Origin: JAPLUA01 sp964625855
GTDB taxonomy: Bacteria; Verrucomicrobiota; Verrucomicrobiia; Limisphaerales; UBA8199
DNA length: 64,000 nucleotides
Assembly: GCA_964625855.1 (NCBI GenBank)
Contig: CAZVFC010000050.1
Location: 4,371 to 68,370 of the forward strand
Direction: 5' to 3'
Part shown: one piece after another, positions 8,730-17,175 of the stretch
How positions within the stretch are numbered: position 1 is the first letter of the stretch
Layout of the letters: every line of letters begins with the position of its first letter
The notes under the pieces: generated by a model
What the model saw: only the letters and a program-made list of their open reading frames with translations
The model's database searches: none
Told to the model about the DNA's origin: nothing
Made by a program: the position numbers and the translations under genes

Positions 8730-9683
8730 TCAGCGCTGGGCTTCCTCAAGCCACTGCTTCAAGGCCCGCACGCTGTCCCGCAGCGCCTTCACCAGCGCCT
8801 CGCGCGTCTTCGTCTTCCCCTTTTCCGTCCAGTCGAACTCGACGTGCAGGCAGATCGGCGCCCGGTAACCCATTTGCCGTACTAATTTGAAGTAGCCCAG
8901 CCGCCCGATGTCCCCTTGGCCAAAGGGCACCCAGCGCCCGGCGCGCGTCACGTCTTTCACGTAGATCACCTTGATGTGCCGCTTCAGCTTGTCGAATTGC
9001 GCGCGCCACTCGTCGCCGTGCACCACTAGCGCGTGCCCGATGTCGAACGCCACCCCGATTTGCGCCGGGTCAAACCCGCTCACGATGTCGTAAAGCTCAG
9101 CAAGGTTGCCGCCGACATAGGTCCGACCGGACGGCGAGTGATTCTGGAAGATGGCGCCGATGCCGATTTGCTGGTTCAGCGCCGCCAGGTCCTTGAGCTG
9201 CGCCCTGACCTCCCGGCACTGCTTCTCCGCCGGGACCGCGGGATCGCGATGGGTAACGCCCAACCGGTAGAACTGCACGCCGAGCTTCTTAGCCGTGCGC
9301 AGGACCTGTTCAGTGTGGGGAGACGCGGCACTAGTGATGCCGGTTGTGAGCAGGGGCATGCTCAGCTTCCGTTTCTGCAACGCGGCGACATAACGCGGCA
9401 TCTCCTCCGCCGCCCGTTCCGGCAGGATCTCGCCGCCGGGCCGCACCGGGCAATCCACCCCGTCGAGACCCGCCTCGGCGGTCAGGTCCGCCGCATGCTC
9501 AAAATCCAACTTGAGCTCCTGATAAACCTTGCTGAACACCACGATAGGCGGCACGGTCCATTCAGCAGCCAGGCACGACAACGCGCCGCCGTCCCAAAGT
9601 GCCGCCGCGGAGGAAACCGTCATGGCCCGGGCGATGAACTCGCGCCGCGAAACCTCAGCCCGGGAAGGAATGCTCATGCTCAT
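8730..9683 (-). CDS. Sugar phosphate isomerase/epimerase-like TIM-barrel protein, Tat-exported
   Basis: Xylose-isomerase-like TIM barrel of 317 aa. The start at 9683 gives a twin-arginine signal (SRREFIA followed by AMTVSSAAAL) that fits export of a folded, metal-containing enzyme. AFDIGHALVVHGDEW and ICLHVEFDW carry the Asp, His and Glu expected of the metal site. Verrucomicrobia and Planctomycetes carry many such exported paralogs, probably for unusual sugars; the substrate cannot be read from sequence. The frame extends upstream to 9989, but that part is non-conserved in look and crosses a repeat array. Confidence 0.75.
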   Translation of the reverse strand: MSMSIPSRAEVSRREFIARAMTVSSAAALWDGGALSCLAAEWTVPPIVVFSKVYQELKLDFEHAADLTAEAGLDGVDCPVRPGGEILPERAAEEMPRYVAALQKRKLSMPLLTTGITSAASPHTEQVLRTAKKLGVQFYRLGVTHRDPAVPAEKQCREVRAQLKDLAALNQQIGIGAIFQNHSPSGRTYVGGNLAELYDIVSGFDPAQIGVAFDIGHALVVHGDEWRAQFDKLKRHIKVIYVKDVTRAGRWVPFGQGDIGRLGYFKLVRQMGYRAPICLHVEFDWTEKGKTKTREALVKALRDSVRALKQWLEEAQR

Positions 9684-9780
9684 AGAAGCACGTATATCCG
9701 AGCTCCTGCCCATCCGCAACCAACAAAGCGATTTCGATTGACGCAACCGGCGGGTGAGCCCAAGCGCGCGGGCAGGTTCA

Positions 9781-9835
9781 GCCGTAGTCTCACCGTATGC
9801 ACACCGTATACTCGCCGTATACACACCGTAGATAA
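9781..9835. repeat. Five tandem 11-bp units with CCGTA core
   Basis: Units GCCGTAGTCTC, ACCGTATGCAC, ACCGTATACTC, GCCGTATACAC and ACCGTAGATAA follow each other without gaps. The last three units recur in inverted orientation at 48682-48714 with 31 of 33 bases identical. Confidence 0.85.
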
Positions 9836-9873
9836 CATTTGGACAGCTCTGGACGTAACATCCCTTCTTGCAT

Positions 9874-9895
9874 GGACTTACCGCGGACTTACCGC
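9874..9895. repeat. Perfect double 11-bp repeat GGACTTACCGC
   Basis: Two identical adjacent 11-mers, about 40 bp from the CCGTA array, with the same period but another sequence. Confidence 0.8.
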
Positions 9896-10069
9896 GAAAC
9901 AGCCCCAACCCGTAATCTATCATACGCCATAGTCGTAAACCGCTGTGGTCTTGGGACTTATACCCGTTTTCCGGGCATGGAGTGTCCACCCCACGCAGTC
10001 CAACCGGCTAAATGCCGCAAAACTGTTCCGAAGCGATTTCAGTTGACGGAAATGGAGGCCGGTTCGGCG

Positions 10070-10324
10070 TCACCGAACTGGTGGGGTGCGCTGCCTTTCG
10101 TCTCGCCCCCCTCCCTTCAGGTTTCCGGCCAGCAGCCGGAACAACCAATAACCTGCGAGCACCCCGAGCACAATGCCGGGCCAACTCCGCCAATCACCCA
10201 GGACATTGTGGTCGGTGCCCGGTCCGGGAAACAATCGGGCCATGAGCAGGCCGACGAGAATGGCTACAGCAATCCAACCAACCAGAAATCCGATAAACGC
10301 GGCGGTATAGCGCAGGAATTTCAT
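10070..10324 (-). CDS. Small membrane protein (84 aa), unknown function
   Basis: I do not recognise the family. The 84-aa product has two hydrophobic helices (FIGFLVGWIAVAILVGLLMA and a second around WPGIVLGVLAGYWLFRLLA) and a polar tail. Its ATG overlaps the stop of the upstream fucosidase-like gene as TAATG, indicating coupled translation, so it is probably real and functionally linked to that gene. Confidence 0.65.
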   Translation of the reverse strand: MKFLRYTAAFIGFLVGWIAVAILVGLLMARLFPGPGTDHNVLGDWRSWPGIVLGVLAGYWLFRLLAGNLKGGGRDERQRTPPVR

Positions 10325-11283
10325 TAATGGATGGCGCGGAACTGCTGCGCCTGCGCCGGGTCGAAGGCGCCGATGGGGCCGGCTTTGGGGTCCCAGTTCG
10401 GGCCCATGTCCAGCGTGACGACTCCGCCTTGCGCTGCAACCTTCTGGAACCACTCGCGCCAGCGCTCGGTCGGGTGTCGGACATTGCGTTGCCCCCAGGT
10501 CGAGCCGAGAAACGTCAGCGCGTGCCATTGCGAGCCGTTCACCCAGCGCGACTCTGGCACCACCCCGAAAGGATCGTTGAGCTCGCCCGCGGTGTAGTCT
10601 TCGGCCTGGGTGTGGCGTTTAAGGCTGACGCCCGGGTTGAAGGTAACGATCGCCTTGGGATTGCCGCGTTTCACGGCGTCGGCATAGAGGCTCGCGATCT
10701 CTTCGTTGAACTTGATGTGCGCATACCCGCCGTCAAACCACCAGCCCGACACTTTGTCGCCATAGCGCGCCGACCACTCGTGGATGACCGCGGCCCACTG
10801 CTTGGCGAACGCGAGGTCAAGGGGCTGATCCTTGGGGCCCTGCGGCAGGCCGAAGGCCTTCTGCGCGCGGGTGTCGCCGTTGGGCGTCTGGCAGGGCAAG
10901 TAGAGCATTAGCCGGATGCCCTTGGGGTGAAGCGCGCGGAAGAGATCCAGGGGCAGATCGCGCGCCGCGCAACGCTCCCCGGGCTGATAGCCGATGATGC
11001 GGTCATAGGTGGCGTTGGGCGCGTTGAACCAGCCGGAGTTCTGGCCCAGCGTGAACACGAAATACCTGGCGCCCATGCCCTCGAGTTGGCTGGCCAACGC
11101 CTCCACGTCGAAGTCGTTGACCTTGGCGAACTGCTCCGCGTTGCCCGGCAGGAAGTGCATGAACGCGCCGATGCGCGCTTCCTTGAACCAATCGGTCTGG
11201 GGCGACTTGTCTGCGGCCGACGCGCAGTACGTTATCACCCCAATGATGATCGCGAGATGAACCAGTCGTTTACACATATTCAA
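10324..11283 (-). CDS. Alpha-L-fucosidase-like (GH29-type) exported protein
   Basis: 319 aa with a signal peptide (LAIIIGVITYCASA). The body resembles the GH29 catalytic barrel: DWFKEARIGAFMHF, KYF-type strand ARYFVFTLGQ, GWWFDGG and a C-terminal DMGPNWD. GWWFDGG is where GH29 enzymes carry the nucleophile Asp. The C-terminal beta domain of full fucosidases (about 450 aa) is absent, which is common among environmental paralogs. Likely acts on periplasmic or extracellular fucosylated polysaccharide. It overlaps the next small membrane gene by one base. Confidence 0.7.
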   Translation of the reverse strand: MNMCKRLVHLAIIIGVITYCASAADKSPQTDWFKEARIGAFMHFLPGNAEQFAKVNDFDVEALASQLEGMGARYFVFTLGQNSGWFNAPNATYDRIIGYQPGERCAARDLPLDLFRALHPKGIRLMLYLPCQTPNGDTRAQKAFGLPQGPKDQPLDLAFAKQWAAVIHEWSARYGDKVSGWWFDGGYAHIKFNEEIASLYADAVKRGNPKAIVTFNPGVSLKRHTQAEDYTAGELNDPFGVVPESRWVNGSQWHALTFLGSTWGQRNVRHPTERWREWFQKVAAQGGVVTLDMGPNWDPKAGPIGAFDPAQAQQFRAIH

Positions 11284-11416
11284 GGCTTTCTAAAGGCTCT
11301 GTGACTCCCAAAGTGACGCTGAGCGGCGCGACGCCAGAGAGGCACTAACTGAAACAGACGCGCACCCGGCGCGTCCGCTCCAGCGAAAGCTAGACCACGG
11401 GCGTGTGATCTCATCG

Positions 11417-11662
11417 TTAACGAGCAAAGGCGAATGATGACACGATGATGCTCAATAGCAACAACGCAGGAAAGATGGCCAGCAGCAATGCCAGCAAGCG
11501 ATCTCTCCACGAACCACGAATTACCACTGGCGTGAGAATGACCAAAATGAAAGTGCAAAGCACCGCCGGAATCACAACAGCCAGCGTGCGACCGACCAGC
11601 GCGAAAATGGGAAACACCATCCCTGAAAGCAGGACCAGCGAGCCGACTCCTGCTACGAGCAA
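11417..11662 (-). CDS. Small hydrophobic membrane protein (81 aa), unknown function
   Basis: No family recognised. Three hydrophobic helices are separated by short basic loops (GSWRDRLLA). It lies 50 nt downstream of the membrane-anchored endonuclease/exonuclease/phosphatase gene on the same strand and may be its operon partner. Confidence 0.5.
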   Translation of the reverse strand: MLVAGVGSLVLLSGMVFPIFALVGRTLAVVIPAVLCTFILVILTPVVIRGSWRDRLLALLLAIFPALLLLSIIVSSFAFAR

Positions 11663-11712
11663 CCGGGCAGCGGGAATGTGTGTTTCTTCGTCCTCGGTGT
11701 GTCATGTGGCAA

Positions 11713-12765
11713 CTAACGGAAAGGATCACCAACGCCGCGCCAACCTTTGCCCTCACCGGGTGCAGCGGCTTGTTGGCGCCCTTTTGGAGACGGGGGCGTC
11801 AGAACGAAGTCAACAACGAGAGGGTAATGGTCAGAGCCTATCTTCGGTCCGGCGGCTCTTCCGACTACATGGACACCCGCCGTATGCAAGCAGTGATCAA
11901 TTGGTATCAGGAGAATCGGAAAGTAAGTCGGCCAGGTTCCCAGGACGCCTCGTCCTTGGGAACTGTCCCTCAGCCCAGATTGACTGAGCAACCGCTTAAA
12001 ATGAGAACACCACGGCGTAGCGTTCAGGTCACCGAGCAGAAGCACGGGGGAACTGGCCTGCTTTACGATTCCCGGAAGCCGCGCCAATTGGTCATTTCGC
12101 AAGCGCGCGTACTCCGGACCGCCAGGCGGCAGAGGGTGGGTCGCGATAACCGTTAATCGGCCATCCGGCAGCTCCAACTCTGCAATCACCGACGGGACGT
12201 CCGCCTCCCCCACCTGCCGAATCTCACTCTGGACCAGTGGGTATTTGCTGTAGAGTGCGATGCCGAAATTGTCCTCCCGCGGCATCACCTCCGAATAAGG
12301 GTACCGCCTCAGGGCGACAGAGAGCGCGGACAGCCATTGATCGTTGACTTCCTCCAGTACCACAATGTCTGGATCGAGTTGACTAATTGCTTGAGCCAGT
12401 TGATTTGGGTCTCCGGACTCCGTGTTCACGTTGATCAAAAGGCCGCGATAGGACCGAGACGCCTCGGTGGGTCGGGGCTGTGCTCCAAGATAAAGGGGTA
12501 CAATCGTGCACAGATTAACAAGCGCAACCGTCCCGAAAAAGGCCGTGGCTTTGTATCGCCGGCGGAATGCCAAAGCGAGCGCTATGACCAACAGCCCAAG
12601 AAAGAACTGGACGCGGAAATGAGAGAATAGATCCAAGAACCACCAGACGTTCCCAAAAAATCCAAGGACGGTCACAGTTGACAGAATTCCGCCGCACGCC
12701 GTGACTAAACCCCATGGCCGAAGGCGGAGGCTGAAAAACCTAGCTGCGCTTTCGGATCGAGTCAT
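11713..12765 (-). CDS. Membrane-anchored endonuclease/exonuclease/phosphatase family protein
   Basis: 350 aa. Three N-terminal hydrophobic helices (through residue about 95) precede an EEP domain. Motifs: VVLEEVND (Glu metal ligand), ATHPLPPG, LLLGDLNATPW and the C-terminal IGSDHYPLVVDF. This layout matches the YafD/VanX-neighbour style of membrane-anchored EEP hydrolases, whose substrates (phosphodiester, nucleic acid or lipid) are not fixed. The ATG overlaps the upstream membrane gene stop as TAATG. Confidence 0.82.
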   Translation of the reverse strand: MTRSESAARFFSLRLRPWGLVTACGGILSTVTVLGFFGNVWWFLDLFSHFRVQFFLGLLVIALALAFRRRYKATAFFGTVALVNLCTIVPLYLGAQPRPTEASRSYRGLLINVNTESGDPNQLAQAISQLDPDIVVLEEVNDQWLSALSVALRRYPYSEVMPREDNFGIALYSKYPLVQSEIRQVGEADVPSVIAELELPDGRLTVIATHPLPPGGPEYARLRNDQLARLPGIVKQASSPVLLLGDLNATPWCSHFKRLLSQSGLRDSSQGRGVLGTWPTYFPILLIPIDHCLHTAGVHVVGRAAGPKIGSDHYPLVVDFVLTPPSPKGRQQAAAPGEGKGWRGVGDPFR

Positions 12766-13700
12766 TAGGACACACTTTCCAGCTCCTGCTCGTTGAAGTC
12801 AGCGGCGGATGACGTTCGATTTGTCTCTACGCGGATCGGCTGGCGCCCATTCGCGGCACGGTTTCGTTGGATACGTCCGCCCACGAGGGCTTTCCTGCTT
12901 TGAAGCTCATGTGTGAGCAATGCGCACGCCTCCTTGGAATACGGAACAATCCCCTGTTCAGCCTGTCGGAGTGCCCGCTCGAGTCTGCCAATCATGTCTC
13001 TTGTCTCGGAGCACTGCCGCCTGAAAACCCCACCTTCCCAAACAAGGCAGTGCTGATGGTCGTATGGAATCGAATGGCACTTCCATGAACAGAAAGCAAG
13101 CAGGACGTCTTCGCCGGGGAGCGCTGCAAGACGCAAACCTCCAGCCACGAACACAACACCCGTCTTGGTGCCCGCTCGTTTGTATCCAGGACATCGCCTG
13201 CCGCGCAATGGATCAACTCCTTCGTCCTGGTGCACTGCAAGAAGGAAATCCGCAAACTCCGTCGAACTCGGCAGCGGGGACATTCCGTCAAAAGAGAAGG
13301 AGCCCCAGAATGAGGAATGGTTGCCGCAAGATGTCACGGAGTCTTGAAGTCGTTGGTTGATAATCTGCTGCCTCAATACCACAAAGAGCGGGACAAGCAA
13401 AATAACCAGCAACCGCATCCTCGGCCACCGAAGGCCAGCCATTGCGATTGCGACGGTTGCAGGCAAAACAGTAAGCGTCCAGAAGAACGGCCGATAGTCG
13501 TTGCCATAAACGCGCCATGGCTCAGTGACAGCATAGAGCAAGGCGCCGAAGCAGGCGGAAACAACCACCACGCCAGCGAATAGCAGGACTGTTCGTCTCT
13601 TTCCAAGACTCCACCTGGCCCAGCAGGTAAGAGCGGCAGGTGGGGGCGGCATTGTCGAGCCAGGCTTTAACCTCCGCATCCGCTCGGGGCTCGATCTCAT
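12765..13700 (-). CDS. Hypothetical membrane protein coupled to the EEP gene
   Basis: Not recognised. From the ATG at 13700 it has 311 aa: two clear membrane helices (TVLLFAGVVVVSACFGALLYAV and a stretch near FFWTLTVLPATVAIAMAGL), a third hydrophobic segment LLVILLVPLFVVL, then a hydrophilic domain containing several Cys (CSWKCHS) and a helical C-terminus. The frame is open upstream to 13862, and another ATG at 13652 would also retain all helices, so the start is uncertain. The TAATG overlap with the EEP gene supports it being real. Confidence 0.55.
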   Translation of the reverse strand: MRSSPERMRRLKPGSTMPPPPAALTCWARWSLGKRRTVLLFAGVVVVSACFGALLYAVTEPWRVYGNDYRPFFWTLTVLPATVAIAMAGLRWPRMRLLVILLVPLFVVLRQQIINQRLQDSVTSCGNHSSFWGSFSFDGMSPLPSSTEFADFLLAVHQDEGVDPLRGRRCPGYKRAGTKTGVVFVAGGLRLAALPGEDVLLAFCSWKCHSIPYDHQHCLVWEGGVFRRQCSETRDMIGRLERALRQAEQGIVPYSKEACALLTHELQSRKALVGGRIQRNRAANGRQPIRVETNRTSSAADFNEQELESVS

Positions 13701-13923
13701 GCCGTTCAGAGTCTCATTCCGTGCCCAACCCGCAACCCAAAATGCTCCGCCCTGGGTTCCGGCGCAGGGCTGCGGCCGCTCGGGCCGTCCCGCGGCCAAC
13801 CGGCGCGGCAGGGCGGCAAACCCTCCGGCTTTGAGAAGCTCGCGCACTGCAGTGGGACTCAAGGGAGGCTTGCGTTCCGGCGCAGATCAGCCTTGACTTA
13901 ACACCCAGCATTTCATTTGCTCT

Positions 13924-14052
13924 CATTGCTCGCGCGGATGCGAACTGTCGGGAGCAAAGGATACTCATGGCAAGTGCTGGATCGGCAAGACAAGGCTCCG
14001 ATCGGGAACCAAGGATAGAGAAACACCCTCCCGCCGGCGGGGTGAGCGGCGC
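13924..14052. repeat. Dispersed repeat, copy 1 (regulator 5'-end remnant)
   Basis: About 130 bp matching 17040-17175 closely. Both copies carry an AAAGGA ribosome site and an ATG (13967 here) opening into nearly the same peptide, MASAGSARQGSDREPR versus MARAGSLRQGSDGEPR, followed in both by KHPPAGGVSG. In copy 2 this is the start of a LuxR-type regulator; here the frame leads nowhere. The final 35 bp also occur at 19912-19946. Read as a remnant left by duplication. Confidence 0.7.
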
Positions 14053-14056
14053 GGTG

Positions 14057-14150
14057 GAGGAGCGGGTCGCCCTTAATGAAGTCGGCCAGGGCACGACGCT
14101 CGGCGGCCAGTTCTTTCTGGACCGAGCTGATAAAGATGCGCGGGGTTCGA
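14057..14150 (-). pseudogene. Fragment of a DUF4062-like protein N-terminus
   Basis: On the minus strand the translation PRIFISSVQKELAAERRAL, then ADFIKGDPLL, matches the very characteristic start of DUF4062-domain proteins. It breaks off exactly where the dispersed repeat at 13924-14052 begins, so only about 30 codons remain. Identification is from motif memory; a protein search would settle it. Confidence 0.6.
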
Positions 14151-14200
14151 GGATCGGACGAACCGGAACAGCGGCCTGGCGCGGGGGCCGAAACATCGCC

Positions 14201-14270
14201 CTTCCACTTTCCTGAAAATAGATTGGCACTATTTGGCGGCGGCGGACAATTATCAGTAGATGCAGGAAGC
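14201..14270 (+). promoter_or_regulatory. Upstream region of the sigma-ectodomain gene, duplicated at 16321
   Basis: 70 bp ending in the sigma-factor start codon. It matches 16321-16390 without gaps at 54 of 70 positions. The shared core includes TTGGCAC, TTTGGCGG and GGCGGACA. TTGGCAC followed by TTTGGC recalls a sigma-54 promoter, but the GG-GC spacing is one base short, so an ECF autoregulated promoter is an equal possibility. Confidence 0.45.
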
Positions 14271-16113
14271 GGCCGACCGGGAATTGCTGCGGCAATACCT
14301 CCATGGGGACTCCCATGAGGCGTTTGCGGCATTGCTGGCGCGTCATGTGAACCTGGTTTATTCGGTCGGGCTGCGAAAAACCGGCAGCCCGCAAGCAGCG
14401 GAGGAAATCACGCAAGCGGTGTTTATCATTCTGGCAAAAAAGGCGCGCGGTTTGAGCGAAAAGACAGTTCTCTCCGGCTGGCTGTATCACACTGCCCGGC
14501 TGACGGCGGTGAACTTCCTGAGATCTGAAATGCGGCGCGCGCGCCGTGAGCAGGAGGCATACATGCAGACGCTTGCCGATGAGACCAAGCCGGAAATCTG
14601 GCCGCAAATTGCGCCGCTAATCGAGGACGCTATGGGGCAGCTTGCCAAGAAGGATCGCGACGCCATTGTGCTTCGGTTCTTCGAAGGGAAGAGTTTTCGG
14701 GAAATTGCCGCCGCCGCTGGCGCCAGTGAAAACGCGGCCAAGAAACGCGTGCATTACGCCCTGGAGAAGTTGCGTCGCTATTTCGCGAAACGCGGCGTGG
14801 TTTCCACCGCCTCCAGCCTCGCGGGGGCGATGGCCGTCTGCCCTGTCCACGCCGCGCCGGCTGGGCTGGTCAAGGTGGTTGCTGCGGCCACAATCGGCAA
14901 AGGGGCGGTGGTCGGCGGCCCGACCCTGGCGCTGGTAAAAGCAACTTTGAAGAGCTTGCTGTGGGCAAAAATGAAGTCTGCCGCGGGCTTCGGGGCGGGC
15001 CTGGTGGCAGTGGGCGCCGCGCTTACGGTCGCCGTCACGAATACGGGCGTGCTCTCTGCCGGACGCGGGCAGTTCCAGTTCTCCGCCCAGGGCTTGTGCC
15101 GTCTCACGGCGTTCAACAGCACCGGCACCGAGACGACCGACTACCCCTTCACGGTTAGTGTCAGCAACAATCTCTGGTTCATGAGGATCACGGACGTTCG
15201 GAGCAACGCGGTGGCTGGGTATTTTGAGATCGGGTGCGATGGGCAGCGCACGTATTATGTGGATTACCAGGAGGCCTGGGCCAGAGCGGCCGCGTTGCGG
15301 CGGGGAACGGGCTCCGCCGAGAATGTCGCGGTGGGCATCATTGGGCCGCAGGAGGTGCCGCACTTTCCGTTTGCCCCTCAGGCGGGCGCCATCTGGCTGG
15401 CTTACGCGTCGGGCCGCTACTTTGATGGCGCGAAATCTTCACGGCTCCAGCCCGCAGCGACACTGCTCGTCTTATACGGCAGGAACGTTCAGCCGAACTC
15501 GTTCGCACTCCAGGAGGCGCACTGGTCGCCAATGGAGGGGGGCCCCGGCGTCCCCGCATCGGCGGTTTATCTGGATGACGGGATTGCCGGAATCAGAAAC
15601 GGATTGGCCGTTAAGTGGCCCTCGCCGCTTGACGCGGGTTTCACCAACGCCATTTACCAGGCGCTGGAGTACACCAACGTGGGCAGTTTGTCGCTGCCTA
15701 CGAGAGCAACTCTCAACACGTTCGCGCCGGAGTTGGGCAGCCCGGGACCGAGGGTGGTGCCGAAGTTCACCTACGAAATCGTAGCGACCAACCTGACCAC
15801 AAGCCTGCTCCATACCGGCAGCTTCAAGCCCGAGCTCCCCGGGAAAACGTTCGTCAACGATATGAGGTTCAGCACGCCGGGCAACGACCTGCACGTCAAC
15901 TATTATGTTAGCGATGAGCGCTGGTTGTCGGATGGCGAGGTGAAACGGTTGCCCGAATTCGTAGTCGCGACGGCGCATGCCAGCCAAATGCGCACTGCCT
16001 CGAACCGGCCCGGCGGCAGGGTGTCCCGGCCGGTGGTGTGGGTGGTCTTCGGTTTGCTGGCCGCTCTGCCGGTCGTTTTCTTTTACAGGCAGAGGCGCAG
16101 GGGCGGGCTGTGA
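14260..16113 (+). CDS. Cassette A: ECF sigma factor fused to membrane-anchored ectodomain
   Basis: 617 aa. Residues 1-175 are a sigma-70 family ECF factor: sigma2 text ARHVNLVYSVGLRKTGS and EEITQAVFIILAKKA, sigma4 text DRDAIVLRFFEGKSFREIA. A Verrucomicrobia-typical linker (VVSTASSLAGAMAV ... HAAPAGLVKVV) leads to a membrane helix at about 247-268. The outside region (about 275-590) carries YTNVGSLSLP at 471-480 and VNDMRF, as in the stand-alone proteins of cassettes B-E. A second helix (about 592-610) ends in RQRRRGGL. Topology therefore places the sigma domain inside and the ectodomain outside, suggesting direct coupling of surface sensing to transcription; the last point is inference. Confidence 0.85.
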   Translation: MQEAADRELLRQYLHGDSHEAFAALLARHVNLVYSVGLRKTGSPQAAEEITQAVFIILAKKARGLSEKTVLSGWLYHTARLTAVNFLRSEMRRARREQEAYMQTLADETKPEIWPQIAPLIEDAMGQLAKKDRDAIVLRFFEGKSFREIAAAAGASENAAKKRVHYALEKLRRYFAKRGVVSTASSLAGAMAVCPVHAAPAGLVKVVAAATIGKGAVVGGPTLALVKATLKSLLWAKMKSAAGFGAGLVAVGAALTVAVTNTGVLSAGRGQFQFSAQGLCRLTAFNSTGTETTDYPFTVSVSNNLWFMRITDVRSNAVAGYFEIGCDGQRTYYVDYQEAWARAAALRRGTGSAENVAVGIIGPQEVPHFPFAPQAGAIWLAYASGRYFDGAKSSRLQPAATLLVLYGRNVQPNSFALQEAHWSPMEGGPGVPASAVYLDDGIAGIRNGLAVKWPSPLDAGFTNAIYQALEYTNVGSLSLPTRATLNTFAPELGSPGPRVVPKFTYEIVATNLTTSLLHTGSFKPELPGKTFVNDMRFSTPGNDLHVNYYVSDERWLSDGEVKRLPEFVVATAHASQMRTASNRPGGRVSRPVVWVVFGLLAALPVVFFYRQRRRGGL

Positions 16114-16320
16114 GCTAGAGGCCCGAGTTGGCATTGCTTTCCTTACCCATCGCATTCTGCGGTTAATCGCCCCCGCCCGGCTGGACCTTGAGGCGGCCCC
16201 TCCACATTCCTGTCTCTGCCTTTCCCGAACCGCACCCCCGGTTTGCCTTAGCGTCCCTGGGTCCTGAGCACCTTCCTTTGCCTAGCCCGGCCAGTCAATC
16301 CCGGAGGCTCCCGACTCATT

Positions 16321-16390
16321 CTTCCACGTTTCGGAAGATAGCTTGGCACCTTTTGGCGGGGGCGGACATGTACTAATAGATGCGGGAGCC
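16321..16390 (+). repeat. Second copy of the sigma-factor upstream region
   Basis: Matches 14201-14270 position by position (54/70), including the ATG of the sigma gene (ATGCGGGAGCC versus ATGCAGGAAGC). It lies 35 bp upstream of the cysteine-rich gene of cassette A. Either a promoter shared by the two genes, making the peptide part of the sigma regulon, or the stump of a lost second sigma gene. Confidence 0.65.
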
Positions 16391-16424
16391 GGCTGGCTGG
16401 AAATGCAAAAGAACCAGAAACAAC

Positions 16425-16802
16425 ATGCAACTAAACAAAGAGATGAGGATAGGCGCCGCGCTGGTGTGCGCTGCTGCCTTGGTGGGTGCCGCCCTGGTGG
16501 TCCACGCCGAATGCGGTAATACTGGTCCCTCAGGCAATGACGCGGAAACGGCTTGCTACAACTGCGCGACCGGGGTGCCGTCAACCGGCTCGTGCACCTG
16601 GCACGAAGCGGAAGCCGGCGACGCGTACTGCGGGGTTTGCCTTGCGAACTATAATTGCGCACCGGCGGGCACGCATTCGGCCCAGAAAGTGACCACATAC
16701 ACGAACGGCGCGTGCGGTTCCACCGGATGCTGCGGCGGAGACCCGCACACGGACGCGAATGCCACCCCGAGGCAAAACGTGGCGACTTCCTGCCGCGGTT
16801 GA
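16425..16802 (+). CDS. Cassette A: small secreted cysteine-rich protein
   Basis: 125 aa from the ATG at 16425; an upstream ATG at 16380 belongs to the duplicated sigma leader. An N-terminal signal peptide (IGAALVCAAALVGAALVVHA) is followed by a short Gly/Ser/Thr/Asn-rich chain with 11 Cys, ending SCRG. The block YCGVCLANYNC matches TCYYCSDEYNC of cassette B (CxxCxxxxYNC). No family recognised. It is probably exported and disulfide-bonded; it may be a ligand, matrix or toxin-like peptide for the cognate ectodomain, which is inference. Confidence 0.75.
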   Translation: MQLNKEMRIGAALVCAAALVGAALVVHAECGNTGPSGNDAETACYNCATGVPSTGSCTWHEAEAGDAYCGVCLANYNCAPAGTHSAQKVTTYTNGACGSTGCCGGDPHTDANATPRQNVATSCRG

Positions 16803-17039
16803 GGCTTCTGAGGCCGTGGACGTCTTCCGACGCCTGGGCTGAACTTGTACCCGTTGTGTACCCTATCTTGGCCCTAGACTTTCCGCCGGGTTCGGTTCTA
16901 AATGGCGGCGTCAATATGAGTGACCGGATGGAACGGGTGGTGGCTCCGCATGGGGCGTTTACCCTCACGCTGGCCCGTCTCCTGGTTGGTTGGAGTGGCT
17001 TTACGGAAGGAGGTTACGCTTCTGTGCGTCATGCAGTGA

Positions 17040-17175
17040 CGAATTGCTGGCTCACGCGGAAGCGAACTGCCGGGAGCAAAGGATACTCATGGCAAGAGCT
17101 GGATCGCTAAGGCAAGGCTCCGATGGGGAACCAAGGGGAGAGAAACACCCTCCCGCCGGCGGGGTGAGCGGCGAA
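17040..17175. repeat. Dispersed repeat, copy 2 (5' end of cassette B regulator)
   Basis: Counterpart of 13924-14052, including ribosome site, ATG and the first ~28 codons. Its last 35 bp continue into a longer duplication with 19912 onward, covering the entire regulator gene. Confidence 0.7.

Larger units (their letters stand above)
9684..10069. other. 386-bp intergenic region with two 11-bp repeat arrays
   Basis: No convincing gene. The region holds two short tandem arrays of 11-bp units, listed separately, between the Tat-exported TIM-barrel gene and the small membrane gene. Confidence 0.6.

Noticed and set aside
14222..14240. Sigma-54 promoter before the sigma-ectodomain gene
   Set aside because: TTGGCAC and TTTGGC are suggestive, but the GG to GC distance is one base shorter than the invariant sigma-54 spacing; kept only as a possibility.
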